DNA of 64,000 nucleotides, from positions 141,145 to 205,144 of the forward strand of contig FOEK01000006.1 of NCBI GenBank assembly GCA_900110635.1. The letters run 5' to 3'. Numbering within the stretch: position 1 is the first letter of the stretch; the number at the start of each line of letters is the position of its first letter. Under the pieces are notes generated by a model that worked only from the letters and a program-made list of their open reading frames with translations, was not told the DNA's origin and made no database searches. The DNA comes from Lachnospiraceae bacterium NE2001. Its GTDB lineage: Bacteria; Bacillota; Clostridia; Lachnospirales; Lachnospiraceae. Shown here piece by piece: positions 26,669-34,931 of this stretch. The translations under genes were made by a program, and so were the position numbers.

Positions 26669-26882
26669 ACATACTTCTCCTTCCATTATTATCTGATTTT
26701 ATAGTTTCATCTAAATAAAACAGACGCAAAGAAAGGAATTGTATCTCCGTTCTTATGCGTCCATAATTTTCTCGGGCACACACCCACGGAGTATTGTCAC
26801 TTTTTCTACCTTGAAAGGTACATTTCTCTGCTTCATCCAGATAATAACGAAGCTTTTTCCTAACCCTCTTAAGACTAGACAT
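26655..26882 (-). CDS. small hypothetical ORF, doubtful
   Basis: A 75-codon basic frame (MSSLKRVRKKLRYYLDEAEK at its start) just before the Rpn-type gene, overlapping it by 14 bases. It has no ribosome site and would start within a few bases of the predicted transcription start. It may be a leaderless gene, a decayed remnant, or simply the leader of the Rpn-type mRNA. No family recognised. Confidence 0.22.
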   Translation of the reverse strand: MSSLKRVRKKLRYYLDEAEKCTFQGRKSDNTPWVCARENYGRIRTEIQFLSLRLFYLDETIKSDNNGRRSMYGRD

Positions 26883-26890
26883 ATATTTTT

Positions 26891-26918
26891 AGTATACCTC
26901 AAATCAAGATAGAATCAA
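26891..26918 (-). promoter_or_regulatory. promoter for the Rpn-type gene
   Basis: TTGATT (26913-26918) and TATACT (26891-26896) on the minus strand with 16-bp spacing. It gives a leader of about 215 bases before the Rpn-type start. Confidence 0.6.
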
Positions 26919-26924
26919 GCGCAA

Positions 26925-27980
26925 TCACTCGTTTTTTAGTAGATATTTATTACTTACAACTTTCATAGAAAGAGCTCCGCTGATTAGTTGAGAAAACACT
27001 GGTTCAGTTGGTCTAATAACTATTCCCTCTTTACGACCACCACTAGAGTAATTTCCTTCTGCTCTTGCAAGTAAAGAATCTACTGTCGGGTACTTCTCCG
27101 GAAGGTTCATTCCCCTCTCCTCTATAGGTACCATATTAAATCCAAGTTCATTACAAATCTCAGTCATACGATCAAGACTTACTCTCTTGCCATCTTCCCT
27201 GATTGTAAAGACATACCACTCGGGTTTTGCAAGCTTCAGCGGGTTCTTCTGTATTCCTGGAGCGCATAGCTCTCCCTGTATTGTAAGAGTCTTTAATCCA
27301 TATTTATCAAAGAAAGCATACAACTTTTCCTTGTATCCTCTCTCTTTAATGAGCTTGTAGAAGCTGCTTGAATCATCATCCTTGTATTCGTAATTATGGC
27401 CAGTCACGTGAAAACCATTTTCATCAATTCCCATAGAATGTGAAGACCCATCCATCTTGGTACTGATGTAATACTCCAATCCTTCAAATTCTTTTATTAG
27501 ATCTGGCTCTGCCTGAACTCTTGTCTCATCAGTGTGCGGTATATCATATGGAAGTGTACCGATAACAGTTCCGCTAGTAGTAGCTCGCTCTTCAATCTCC
27601 CATTTCTTTACACCTAGAAGCTCAGTCACATCAGTTCCAACCACTTCATCTCCCTTAATATTTATATCCTTCAGTTCTTTAAATGTCTCAATTGGCTGAA
27701 GCAGGCCCTGAGAAATCTGTCCTCTGAACTTCATTGTTCTAAGCCTGAAACCTTCACCCATAATATCTGTGTTTCTGTAACTAGAAGCTCTCATGAACTC
27801 AAATTCTTCTCTAATTGGCAGAAAACTGTCCACTTCAAAGTATATCGCAAGATCCATAGGCTTAAACTGTCCCTTATTAACAACGCACTGCCAACCTAAC
27901 ACATGTGCAAGCTCGATTCTGTCTGCTCCTTCAATTGGTTCTATATTCCATATTCTCTGTATACTTGCTAGTTTCCTCAT
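26925..27980 (-). CDS. ATP-dependent RNA ligase, DRB0094 (Rnl5) family
   Basis: 351 residues. An N-terminal OB-like domain (WNIEPIEGADRIELAHVLG, about 1-125) precedes a nucleotidyltransferase domain. Motif I is STKMDGSS with Lys175 as the likely AMP-accepting residue. Motif IIIa is near WYVFTI, motif IV is EGIVIRP (Glu318) and motif V is MKVVSNKYLLK. This is the Deinococcus RNA ligase type, which seals 3-OH/5-phosphate RNA nicks, including in RNA:DNA hybrids. The ATG has AAGGAGG. It lies near an XRE regulator and an Rpn-type nuclease, a small group of nucleic-acid genes. Its in vivo role in bacteria is uncertain. Confidence 0.9.
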   Translation of the reverse strand: MRKLASIQRIWNIEPIEGADRIELAHVLGWQCVVNKGQFKPMDLAIYFEVDSFLPIREEFEFMRASSYRNTDIMGEGFRLRTMKFRGQISQGLLQPIETFKELKDINIKGDEVVGTDVTELLGVKKWEIEERATTSGTVIGTLPYDIPHTDETRVQAEPDLIKEFEGLEYYISTKMDGSSHSMGIDENGFHVTGHNYEYKDDDSSSFYKLIKERGYKEKLYAFFDKYGLKTLTIQGELCAPGIQKNPLKLAKPEWYVFTIREDGKRVSLDRMTEICNELGFNMVPIEERGMNLPEKYPTVDSLLARAEGNYSSGGRKEGIVIRPTEPVFSQLISGALSMKVVSNKYLLKNE

Positions 27981-28063
27981 TTAAAAATCCTCCTTGTATA
28001 ATTTCTTCAGCACCAAATACTATAGATACTATCAAAGTGTTTTAAAAAATGCATTCTACCCTT

Positions 28064-28093
28064 AGTATAATTTCAAAGCTCATAAGCGTACAA
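28064..28093 (-). promoter_or_regulatory. promoter for the RNA ligase gene
   Basis: TTGTAC (28088-28093) and TATACT (28064-28069), 18 bp apart on the minus strand, about 85 bp before the ATG. An ATTCG / CGAAT inverted pair and the sequence TTTCGAAT (28104-28111) lie just upstream. Confidence 0.5.
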
Positions 28094-28126
28094 TTATTCG
28101 TTTTTTCGAATCGCGTATGAAATAAT

Positions 28127-28149
28127 AAAACAGGTTTTTAACCTGCTTT
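28127..28149 (-). terminator. terminator after the XRE gene
   Basis: 10-bp stem AAAGCAGGTT / AACCTGTTTT (one G-U) with a 3-base loop; the right arm ends in TTTT and runs on into ATTATTT on the minus strand. Confidence 0.75.
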
Positions 28150-28170
28150 ATCATAAATCCACTCTGTTCT

Positions 28171-28548
28171 TCAATTTTTCTTCTTTAATATTTCTGTTTT
28201 ATTACCCTTAGAGAATTCCAACATAGCTTCCAAATAACCTATGAGTCGTTCTTTCTTTTTCTCATCTAATTCTCGATAACCAGAAACTAATCTAAATTCA
28301 CTTCCTTCTTTATCAATTATAATGTGTTCTGGAATCACATAATTATCATCACCCACTCCAGTCAAAAGCGCACTTGGACTTATTTCCAAAACCTCGCAGA
28401 TAATCATTATTTTATCTGAAGCAGGATTAACATTTTTTCTTTTCCAATCGCTTATCGTACTTTGAGGAATACCCGTTCTTTCAGAAAACTCTTTTTGAGA
28501 CATCCCCTTTTCTTTTAATAATGCAAAAACTCTATCACTAATAACCAT
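28171..28548 (-). CDS. XRE family transcriptional regulator
   Basis: 125 residues. The N-terminal Cro/C1 helix-turn-helix (ISDRVFALLKEKGMSQKEFS, then TGIPQSTISDWKR) precedes a C-terminal part of unknown fold ending in a basic tail. TTGAGGATAAG supports the start. Upstream DNA holds TTTCGAAT at 28612-28619, also present before the RNA ligase promoter, so it may regulate itself and the ligase; this is inference from two short matches. Confidence 0.88.
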   Translation of the reverse strand: MVISDRVFALLKEKGMSQKEFSERTGIPQSTISDWKRKNVNPASDKIMIICEVLEISPSALLTGVGDDNYVIPEHIIIDKEGSEFRLVSGYRELDEKKKERLIGYLEAMLEFSKGNKTEILKKKN

Positions 28549-28651
28549 GTACTTATCCTCAAGTGAAATGAATAAGATATAAAATACTTATTTTCGTATT
28601 TATTTTCACTATTTCGAATTATAATCTATTTAGCAGTATAAGTCAACGAAA

Positions 28652-28686
28652 AAGAGTTGATTTAGATTCTCTCTAAATCAACTCTT
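28652..28686 (-). terminator. terminator of the Bce-type operon
   Basis: 15-bp perfect stem AAGAGTTGATTTAGA / TCTAAATCAACTCTT, loop of 5; on the minus strand the right arm runs into TTTTT. It ends the permease gene. Confidence 0.85.
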
Positions 28687-28706
28687 ATAATTCTATGATA
28701 TTATTA

Positions 28707-30734
28707 TTATCCCTTGATTATTCTTTTGCTGGTAAAGTAGGTTACCAGGAAGTAGCCACCGTATATCACAACGATGATCAGGGCTGTGATGAAGATTGCA
28801 AATCCCATACCGTCGGATACGAAGATCTGAAGTATCTTGCTGGAGGCCTTTAGTCCAAAGATCGAGTGGATTACTGCCAGCAGCATTGGGAAGAAGAAAA
28901 ACATTCCAATCTGCTTAAAGAGTGCCCAGTCGATCATCTTCTCATCAGTACCGATGCGGCGAAGAACCTCGAAGCGTTCGATATTATCTGCAGATTCTGA
29001 TAGCTCCTTCAGTGAAAGAACGGCAGCACTTGCAATAAGGAAGATGATTCCAACATAAAGGCTTATAAATGTTGCCATAGCTCCAAGTCCTATGGAACCA
29101 GCTTTCATTATATCCTTTGATGTATAGAAGATATACCATTCATCCCACGAGGTATCTTTCTTTTGAAAATTATTCTCTACAAAGCTTGCAACGTAGGCTT
29201 CCATATCTTCTCGGGCTTCAGGAGTATCTGCCACATAATCAGCAATAATGTAGTTTTTAAGTACTTTAGCCCCTTCTACAGCACTATCTGGAACTATGAT
29301 CACGCCTTCATTACTCTTATTTATATTAAGCTGCACCTCTCCTATCTTACACTCTGGATAAGCCGGCTTCAGTTCATTTCCCCTGTAAGTAATTTTCATT
29401 CCGGCTGATAAAGCATCATTCCTTGCTTTTACTACTGGATCCAGCGAGCATACTATCGCATACTCATCATCTGCAAGTTCAATAGTTTCATTTCCAAAAT
29501 CTTTAGCAAAATCATTATACTCAGAAAGTGCCATAATGGTTTCGTCTGTATCTTCAGTAACAAAGGTATACATATTGAGGGCAGACTCTATATACTCTCC
29601 CATAGTGTCGCCCATTGTAAGTCCTTCAGCATCATAACTATTATAGCTCACTATATCCTTCAGCCTATCGGTTTCAAATCCATTTTCTTTGAGTGCTGTC
29701 ATTACATCCTTATCAGAAATATACAACTCAGAGACCATTTGAAGGTCCTTCGGAAGCAGTTTTTTGATATTCTGATTCATAGAGCGGGTTAAACTGATCG
29801 CACTACCTAAAAGAACAATTGTCAGGAACAGCATCAGACATATAACTGTCATAGAAAGAACCATAGTGTTGGCCTTGCTGCTGAACTGTCTGAGTGTGAA
29901 GCTGTTAAGCTTCTTAAGATAGAAGCCCTTCATCTTTGTAACAATAGTTAGGATACTTCCTGACACTGACCAGAAGATGAAAAATGTTGATACAGCGCCC
30001 ATAATGATGACCTTCACCAGGTCCTTTGGTGTGAATATCTGATCCACATTAAACCCAACTGTTACAAGGTAATATGCTCTTCCGAGAATTACACAGGATA
30101 TGGTAAATAGCACAAGACAGAGAATCGGATTACGCACCTTAAGCTGTTCATTCTTCTTCTCTCCATAGAGCAGATCGATAAGCTTGCATCTTCCAACTGC
30201 TATAGTATTGAAGATCATAACTACTATATACATAATTCCGAAGAATATAATAGTCTTAACAGCTGCCTTGGCCGAGAAGACAAATGCAAACTTGCTCATA
30301 TCAGCTTCGAACATATGGGCTACTGCTACACTCATAAACTGTGAAAGTGCCACTCCAAGTATAAGTCCGATAGCCAGAGATATAGTACCTATAAGAAATG
30401 TCTCTGTAAGGAGGATCGTAGACATACGACGCTTGCTCATACCAAGAGTCAGATATACTCCGAACTCCTTCTTACGTCTCTTGATAAGAAAGTTGCTGGC
30501 GTAGATAATAAGTGCGCCAAGTACTATGGCAACGAATACACTTACTCCGCTGAGGAACGTATTCATAAGTATCAGGATATCCCTCGTGGATTCGGATACA
30601 TTTAACATAGCTGTCTGGGAATCCAGCGCATTAAATATATAGAAGATAATAACGCCGATTACCAGTGTGAAGAAATAGATTGAATAATCCTTCACGCTTT
30701 TTTTGATATTCTTAAGTGCAAGTTTAAAGAGCAT
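28707..30734 (-). CDS. bceB-like: BceB-type ABC permease
   Basis: About 675 residues with the BceB layout of ten membrane helices. The first is YSIYFFTLVIGVIIFYIF. Helices 2-4 carry the FtsX coupling motif KKEFGVYLTLGMSKRRM. A large extracytoplasmic domain of about 210 residues lies between helices 7 and 8 (about 325-550). Such permeases bind antimicrobial peptide-lipid complexes and signal to a BceS-type kinase. The ATG of MLFKLAL is preceded by TTAGGAGG and overlaps the ATPase gene by 11 bases; an upstream GTG overlaps the ribosome site itself. The antibiotic specificity is unknown. Confidence 0.92.
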   Translation of the reverse strand: MLFKLALKNIKKSVKDYSIYFFTLVIGVIIFYIFNALDSQTAMLNVSESTRDILILMNTFLSGVSVFVAIVLGALIIYASNFLIKRRKKEFGVYLTLGMSKRRMSTILLTETFLIGTISLAIGLILGVALSQFMSVAVAHMFEADMSKFAFVFSAKAAVKTIIFFGIMYIVVMIFNTIAVGRCKLIDLLYGEKKNEQLKVRNPILCLVLFTISCVILGRAYYLVTVGFNVDQIFTPKDLVKVIIMGAVSTFFIFWSVSGSILTIVTKMKGFYLKKLNSFTLRQFSSKANTMVLSMTVICLMLFLTIVLLGSAISLTRSMNQNIKKLLPKDLQMVSELYISDKDVMTALKENGFETDRLKDIVSYNSYDAEGLTMGDTMGEYIESALNMYTFVTEDTDETIMALSEYNDFAKDFGNETIELADDEYAIVCSLDPVVKARNDALSAGMKITYRGNELKPAYPECKIGEVQLNINKSNEGVIIVPDSAVEGAKVLKNYIIADYVADTPEAREDMEAYVASFVENNFQKKDTSWDEWYIFYTSKDIMKAGSIGLGAMATFISLYVGIIFLIASAAVLSLKELSESADNIERFEVLRRIGTDEKMIDWALFKQIGMFFFFPMLLAVIHSIFGLKASSKILQIFVSDGMGFAIFITALIIVVIYGGYFLVTYFTSKRIIKG

Positions 30735-31491
30735 CGCTAGCGTCACCTCCTAACAGCGAGATAACATCTATGATCTCATTAAAGAATTCTTTTCTAGATC
30801 TGCCGCCACGGATTATCTCATTAAAAATCTTTCCATCCTTGATGAAGATTACTCGCTTAGCGTATGACGCAGTAAATGCATCGTGGGTTACCATTAGTAT
30901 GGTAGCAGGGATGGACTCGTTCAGATACTTGAAGCTTTCCAGAAGCATTTTACTTGACTTGGAATCCAGGGCTCCAGTTGGCTCGTCCGCAAGCACAAGC
31001 TTTGGCTCAGTGATGATGGCACGGGCTGCCGCAACTCTCTGCTTCTGACCTCCGCTCATCTGATACGGATACTTGGCTAACACATCCTCAATTCCCAGTG
31101 CCGCTGAAATGTCACGGATACGGCCATCGATCTTGGTTGCTCCCATTCCCTGAATTGAAAGCGCCAGAGCTATATTCTCATAGGCGGTCATAGTGTCCAA
31201 CAGGTTAAAATCCTGAAATACAAAGCCCAGCTCTTCACGCCTGAACTTATTCAGCGCATTTCCCTTAAGCTTTGTTATGTCCTTGCCAGCTACATAGATA
31301 TGGCCTGAGGTTACCTTATCGATGGTTGAGATACAGTTGAGAAGGGTAGTCTTTCCACTGCCGCTGGCTCCCATAATTGCAACATACTCGCCCTCGTCCA
31401 CCTCGAAGCTGATGCCATCGATTGCTTTTGTAAGTGACGACTTGCTGCCGTAGTATTTTTCAATTGAATCAATCTTAAGTATTCCTTCCAT
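30724..31491 (-). CDS. bceA-like: BceA-type ABC ATPase
   Basis: 255 residues: Walker A GASGSGKTT, Q-loop FVFQDF, signature MSGGQKQRV, Walker B LVLADEPTGAL, H-loop MVTHD. It forms the resistance transporter with the overlapping permease gene. A GAGGAATT site supports the start. A TATACT -10 box lies about 33 bp upstream in the left arm of a long palindrome. Confidence 0.94.
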   Translation of the reverse strand: MEGILKIDSIEKYYGSKSSLTKAIDGISFEVDEGEYVAIMGASGSGKTTLLNCISTIDKVTSGHIYVAGKDITKLKGNALNKFRREELGFVFQDFNLLDTMTAYENIALALSIQGMGATKIDGRIRDISAALGIEDVLAKYPYQMSGGQKQRVAAARAIITEPKLVLADEPTGALDSKSSKMLLESFKYLNESIPATILMVTHDAFTASYAKRVIFIKDGKIFNEIIRGGRSRKEFFNEIIDVISLLGGDASDAL

Positions 31492-31523
31492 AATTCCTCT
31501 TTCCTCTCTTTTACGATTATCTA

Positions 31524-31686
31524 AGTATAGCGTTTCTTAAATAACTAGACCAATAACGCAGAATGTTTTTTCGATAGTGCAGTATCAAAAACGTAGCTGT
31601 AGTGGGCTACAGCGAGGCTTTTGATGCTGTGCTATTCGGAAAAACAGGCAAGTTATTGGGGCTAGTTATTTAGAAATCGGTATACT
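31524..31686. repeat. 163-bp imperfect palindrome between kinase and ATPase genes
   Basis: The two arms match from the outer AGTATA / TATACT through AAATAACTAG..CCAATAAC / GTTATTGG..CTAGTTATTT and a pyrimidine-rich block to an inner GCTGTAG / CTACAGC stem with loop TGGG. Both ends read TATACT outward, with TTGG-type -35 candidates 18-19 bp away, so promoters may fire from both arms. The minus one would serve the BceA-type gene. As RNA it would form one hairpin of about 65-70 bp. Confidence 0.85.
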
Positions 31687-31744
31687 ACGTTCTGGGTATA
31701 TGATACGACGTATGAGAGAGGATGTCGTTTTTCTAACATTACTT

Positions 31745-31766
31745 AATATTACAATACTGTAATATT
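31745..31766. other. AT-rich palindrome after the BceS-type gene
   Basis: 9-bp perfect stem AATATTACA / TGTAATATT, loop ATAC, ten bases beyond the kinase stop. There is no U tract on the minus strand, so it is more likely a protein-binding site or processing hairpin than a terminator. Confidence 0.5.
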
Positions 31767-31775
31767 GGGGAAGCC

Positions 31776-32858
31776 TTATAGGACGTTGTAATAGTCGTTG
31801 TTGTTTATCAGGAGATTTACGCGGGTGTATTCATTTTGGGTAGATTCAATGGTTACTTCATGGCCCAGTTTTTTGCAAAGCTCCTTTACGATATAGAGAC
31901 CCATACCTGTTGACTTCGTTCGGGTTTCACCGTTGTATCCCGTAAAGGATTTCTCAAAGACTCTCTTCAAATCCTGTTCTGGGATACCGATTCCGTTATC
32001 TTCTACAGATATAATTACATTATCAGAGTCACTGCTAACTGATATCTTTACGAAAGACTGAACTCCGTCACTCTTATATTTGATGCTGTTGGAGATCAGC
32101 TGTCCCATAATGAAGACCAGCCACTTCTGATCAGTATCTACGGTCAGGTCTTTTATATTCAGGTCTCCTGTCTCAGTAAGGAAGTCGATATTATTATCCT
32201 GAAGGTTCTCGCGATAGGTCATCGCTGTCTCGTGGATTATATCTGCTACGCTGACCTTAGCGATATGATAATCCTTCTCTATGCTTCCAGATCTTACATA
32301 GTAGAGAACCTGATTTACGAGATTCTCTAGTCTTCTGGTTTCTGTGAGCATTCTCTTGTACTCTTTAATCCTAGAAGCCTTCTCTAAATCTTCTGTTCCA
32401 TCCTCCTCGTATTCCTGATTTATCAGGTTGTGGAGTTTGAGACTGATTGCCGACAGCGGCAGCTTTACCTCATGGAGCCACATCTCGATATATTCAGCAA
32501 AGTCGCTGCTCTGTTTCTGGTAGAGCGCCACATTTTCTGCCATGGATTTGTCGATTTCATAAAGCGCTTCCGTAATCAGCTGCCCTTCCAGAAACTCAGG
32601 TGCCTCCAATGTTTCCAACACAAGATACGCTTTATCAAGCTTTGTTACACTATCTGAAAGGCGATTATAGAAGTCCTTCTTTCTGTTATAGTCATAGATA
32701 AAGACAGCCAGCCAGGACAGAATAAAAAGACCTGTTATCAGCGTGCACGCCACCAGGTTGACCTTAAAAACAAACAGCAGCCAGAGGATTATCAGCCCCA
32801 CGACTGCTGCTATTATCATTTCTACTATTTTATCTTTTATATATGTCCTTATGTTCAT
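31776..32858 (-). CDS. bceS-like: BceS-type intramembrane-sensing histidine kinase
   Basis: 360 residues. Two membrane helices at 10-33 and 36-55 (VEMIIAAVVGLIILWLLFVF, then LVACTLITGLFILSWLAVF) are joined by only a few residues, so there is no sensory loop. This defines kinases that sense through a partner BceAB transporter. The kinase core has WLHEVKLPLSAI with the phospho-acceptor His, and a HATPase domain (VEDNGIG, STGMGLYIVKE). It pairs with the regulator 86 bp upstream and the transporter downstream. No clear ribosome site is seen before the ATG. Confidence 0.93.
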   Translation of the reverse strand: MNIRTYIKDKIVEMIIAAVVGLIILWLLFVFKVNLVACTLITGLFILSWLAVFIYDYNRKKDFYNRLSDSVTKLDKAYLVLETLEAPEFLEGQLITEALYEIDKSMAENVALYQKQSSDFAEYIEMWLHEVKLPLSAISLKLHNLINQEYEEDGTEDLEKASRIKEYKRMLTETRRLENLVNQVLYYVRSGSIEKDYHIAKVSVADIIHETAMTYRENLQDNNIDFLTETGDLNIKDLTVDTDQKWLVFIMGQLISNSIKYKSDGVQSFVKISVSSDSDNVIISVEDNGIGIPEQDLKRVFEKSFTGYNGETRTKSTGMGLYIVKELCKKLGHEVTIESTQNEYTRVNLLINNNDYYNVL

Positions 32859-32944
32859 TATAGTCTGACCGTTATTTCTTAATTGATTTTTATAATCTTT
32901 TAAACTTTTATAGTTTTGTCCTCTTCATAGGATGGCCAAAAACC

Positions 32945-33610
32945 TTAAACAAGGATATATCCCTGTCCCTTACGGGTTTCGATGGCATTTGCCACTCCGG
33001 CACTCTCAAGCTTAGTGCGCAGTCTGCTTATATTCACCGTCAGTGCATTATCGTTCAGATATTCGCTGTTGTTCCAGAGGTCGGTCATAAGGTCGTCGCG
33101 ACTTACAATCTGTCCCTTATGGTTAAAGAGAAATGACAAGATCAGCATTTCATTCTTGGAGAGAACTGTCTCAGTTCCATCTCTGCCGATAATCATGCTC
33201 CGTCTGAAATCCAGTCTGACATCACGATATTCTGCAACCTCAGCGCTGCCTCCCAGGCGTTTAAATATGTTGCCGATCCTAAGCAGCAGCAGGGTTGGAT
33301 TGTATGGCTTTGTGATATAGTCATCTGCGCCATAGCCCATGGATATAAGCTCATCCCGCTCCGCGTCACTGCTGGTGACCATTATGATCGGTACATCCGA
33401 TACCTGTCTCACCTCACGCAAGATATCCTTGCCATTCTTAATCGGCAGATTTATATCAAGAAGTACCATATCAGGTGCAGCCGTAAGAATATCATCAACC
33501 GAGTTGTCAAATGCTGAAATGGTATCTGCCGCATATCCCGAGGTATTTAGCAGTATAACCATTTCATCCCTGATACTTTCATCATCTTCAAGTACTAATA
33601 TCTTCTTCAT
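32945..33610 (-). CDS. bceR-like: BceR-type response regulator
   Basis: 221 residues, OmpR family. The receiver has LEDDES, phospho-acceptor Asp in LLDINLPIKNG and KPYNP. The winged helix ends TVNISRLRTKLESAG and RKGQGYILV. It activates bceAB-type promoters on peptide stress. AAGGA lies 10 bases before the ATG. A 10-bp sequence TATGTCTATC occurs twice, at 33609-33618 and 33623-33632, the first copy covering the start codon. Confidence 0.93.
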   Translation of the reverse strand: MKKILVLEDDESIRDEMVILLNTSGYAADTISAFDNSVDDILTAAPDMVLLDINLPIKNGKDILREVRQVSDVPIIMVTSSDAERDELISMGYGADDYITKPYNPTLLLLRIGNIFKRLGGSAEVAEYRDVRLDFRRSMIIGRDGTETVLSKNEMLILSFLFNHKGQIVSRDDLMTDLWNNSEYLNDNALTVNISRLRTKLESAGVANAIETRKGQGYILV

Positions 33611-33646
33611 CTATGTCTATCCTTATATGTCTATCATTCTATGACC

Positions 33647-33652
33647 ATCATT
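33647..33652 (-). promoter_or_regulatory. -10 box for the BceRS-type operon
   Basis: TATAAT on the minus strand, 37 bp before the regulator ATG. No strong -35 is visible 17 bp upstream. Confidence 0.45.
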
Positions 33653-33719
33653 ATATTTTTATCATTCTGAGTTATATGAGGGCTACCGGTGGAGTGTATA
33701 CTTCTCTCCTCAGCTATGA

Positions 33720-34829
33720 TCAGTCTGACATATCCACGTCAAGTGTCGCACATACTTTATACTGAGGATATAGCTTACTTAATTCCGAAACTACCTTATC
33801 ATATATGCTTTGCCTGTCTTTAATATCGAAATCTATTATAACATCAAATCTATAGTTCTTCTCTTCCTTATCAAAGAAGAATCCGTGAACCTCCAGAATC
33901 TCTTTATATTTCCCGCACACCTCTCTGACTTTCTTTTCTATCTGAACAGATTCCTCATCTCCTGTGTTTACTGCATATACCGAAACTCCTGTAATGATAA
34001 CTCCTGTCTCTTTATAAACAGCTTCACCTATTTTTCTCTCAAGTTTATCTAGTTCTTTAACCGTCATAGAAGCAGGAACCTCAGCATGAAGAGAACCTAC
34101 AAGTCTGTCAGGTCCGTAGTTATGGATAACCAGATCATATACTCCTGTCACTTCTTCAAAAGAATCTACTACAGTAGACTTCACCTTCTTGGAAAGATCT
34201 GAATCTATACGTTTTCCCAGAAGTTCGCTTATGGTATCCATCAGGATATCATATCCAGCCTTCAGAATGATCACAGAGATAATCACACCCAGATAACTCT
34301 CCAGGCTGATGCCCGTAATAATAAAGAATATAGCTGCTACCAAGGTTGAAGTGGAGATGATTGCATCGAAAAATGCATCCGTTCCTGAAGCTATCAAAGA
34401 ATCAGACTTTACCTTCTCACCAGTTTTTTTTACATAGGTTCCAAGGATCAGTTTTACAAAGATAGCTACTACCACTATTACGATGGTTACTGCAGAATAG
34501 TCTGGTGTCTGGGGATGTATTATCTTCTTTACTGACTCTATCAGTGCAGCAAGACCTGCATAGAGGACGATTACTGCTATCACCATGGCTGTAAGATACT
34601 CATATCTTCCGTGTCCCAGTGGGTGGTCCTTATCTGGTGCTCTGGAAGCAAGCTTTGTTCCAACGATTGTAATAATAGATGACAAAGCATCACTCAGATT
34701 GTTTACCGCATCAAGAACTATGGCTACTGAATGGGCTAAGAGTCCCACTCCCGCCTTAAAGGAAGCTAAGAATATATTTGCTATTATTCCTATGATACTG
34801 GTTTGGATTATCTTTTTTTCTCTGTCCAT
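33720..34829 (-). CDS. cation diffusion facilitator (CDF) metal transporter
   Basis: 369 residues. Six membrane helices with the family motifs SVAIVLDAVNNLSDALSS in helix 2 and DKDHPLGHGRYEY before helix 3, then SDSLIASGTDAFFDAI in helix 5, carrying the metal-binding Asp residues. The C-terminal cytoplasmic domain (about 210-300) is the ferredoxin-like ZT_dimer. An extra region of about 70 residues follows, repeating a similar fold (VCGKYKEILEVHGFFFD), longer than the usual 290-300 residues. It exports Zn, Mn, Fe or Co by proton antiport; the metal is not decided by sequence. The gene is single, with GAGGTG as ribosome site. Confidence 0.92.
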   Translation of the reverse strand: MDREKKIIQTSIIGIIANIFLASFKAGVGLLAHSVAIVLDAVNNLSDALSSIITIVGTKLASRAPDKDHPLGHGRYEYLTAMVIAVIVLYAGLAALIESVKKIIHPQTPDYSAVTIVIVVVAIFVKLILGTYVKKTGEKVKSDSLIASGTDAFFDAIISTSTLVAAIFFIITGISLESYLGVIISVIILKAGYDILMDTISELLGKRIDSDLSKKVKSTVVDSFEEVTGVYDLVIHNYGPDRLVGSLHAEVPASMTVKELDKLERKIGEAVYKETGVIITGVSVYAVNTGDEESVQIEKKVREVCGKYKEILEVHGFFFDKEEKNYRFDVIIDFDIKDRQSIYDKVVSELSKLYPQYKVCATLDVDMSD

Positions 34830-34890
34830 TAATACACCTCATCCGTCCTCACTTCGTTCAGACACCTTCTTCTCAAGGAGAAGGCTTATA

Positions 34891-34924
34891 TAAACCACCC
34901 CATCCCTGAAAAAGGATGGGGTGG
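34891..34924 (-). terminator. terminator after the cell-wall-binding protein gene
   Basis: 11-bp GC-rich stem CCACCCCATCC / GGATGGGGTGG with an 8-base loop; on the minus strand it runs into TTTATAT. It lies just after the stop. Confidence 0.75.
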
Positions 34925-34931
34925 AAAAAGT

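Noticed and set aside
31524..31686. Simple BceR operator
   Set aside because: Known response-regulator sites are short; a near-perfect 163-bp palindrome needs another explanation.
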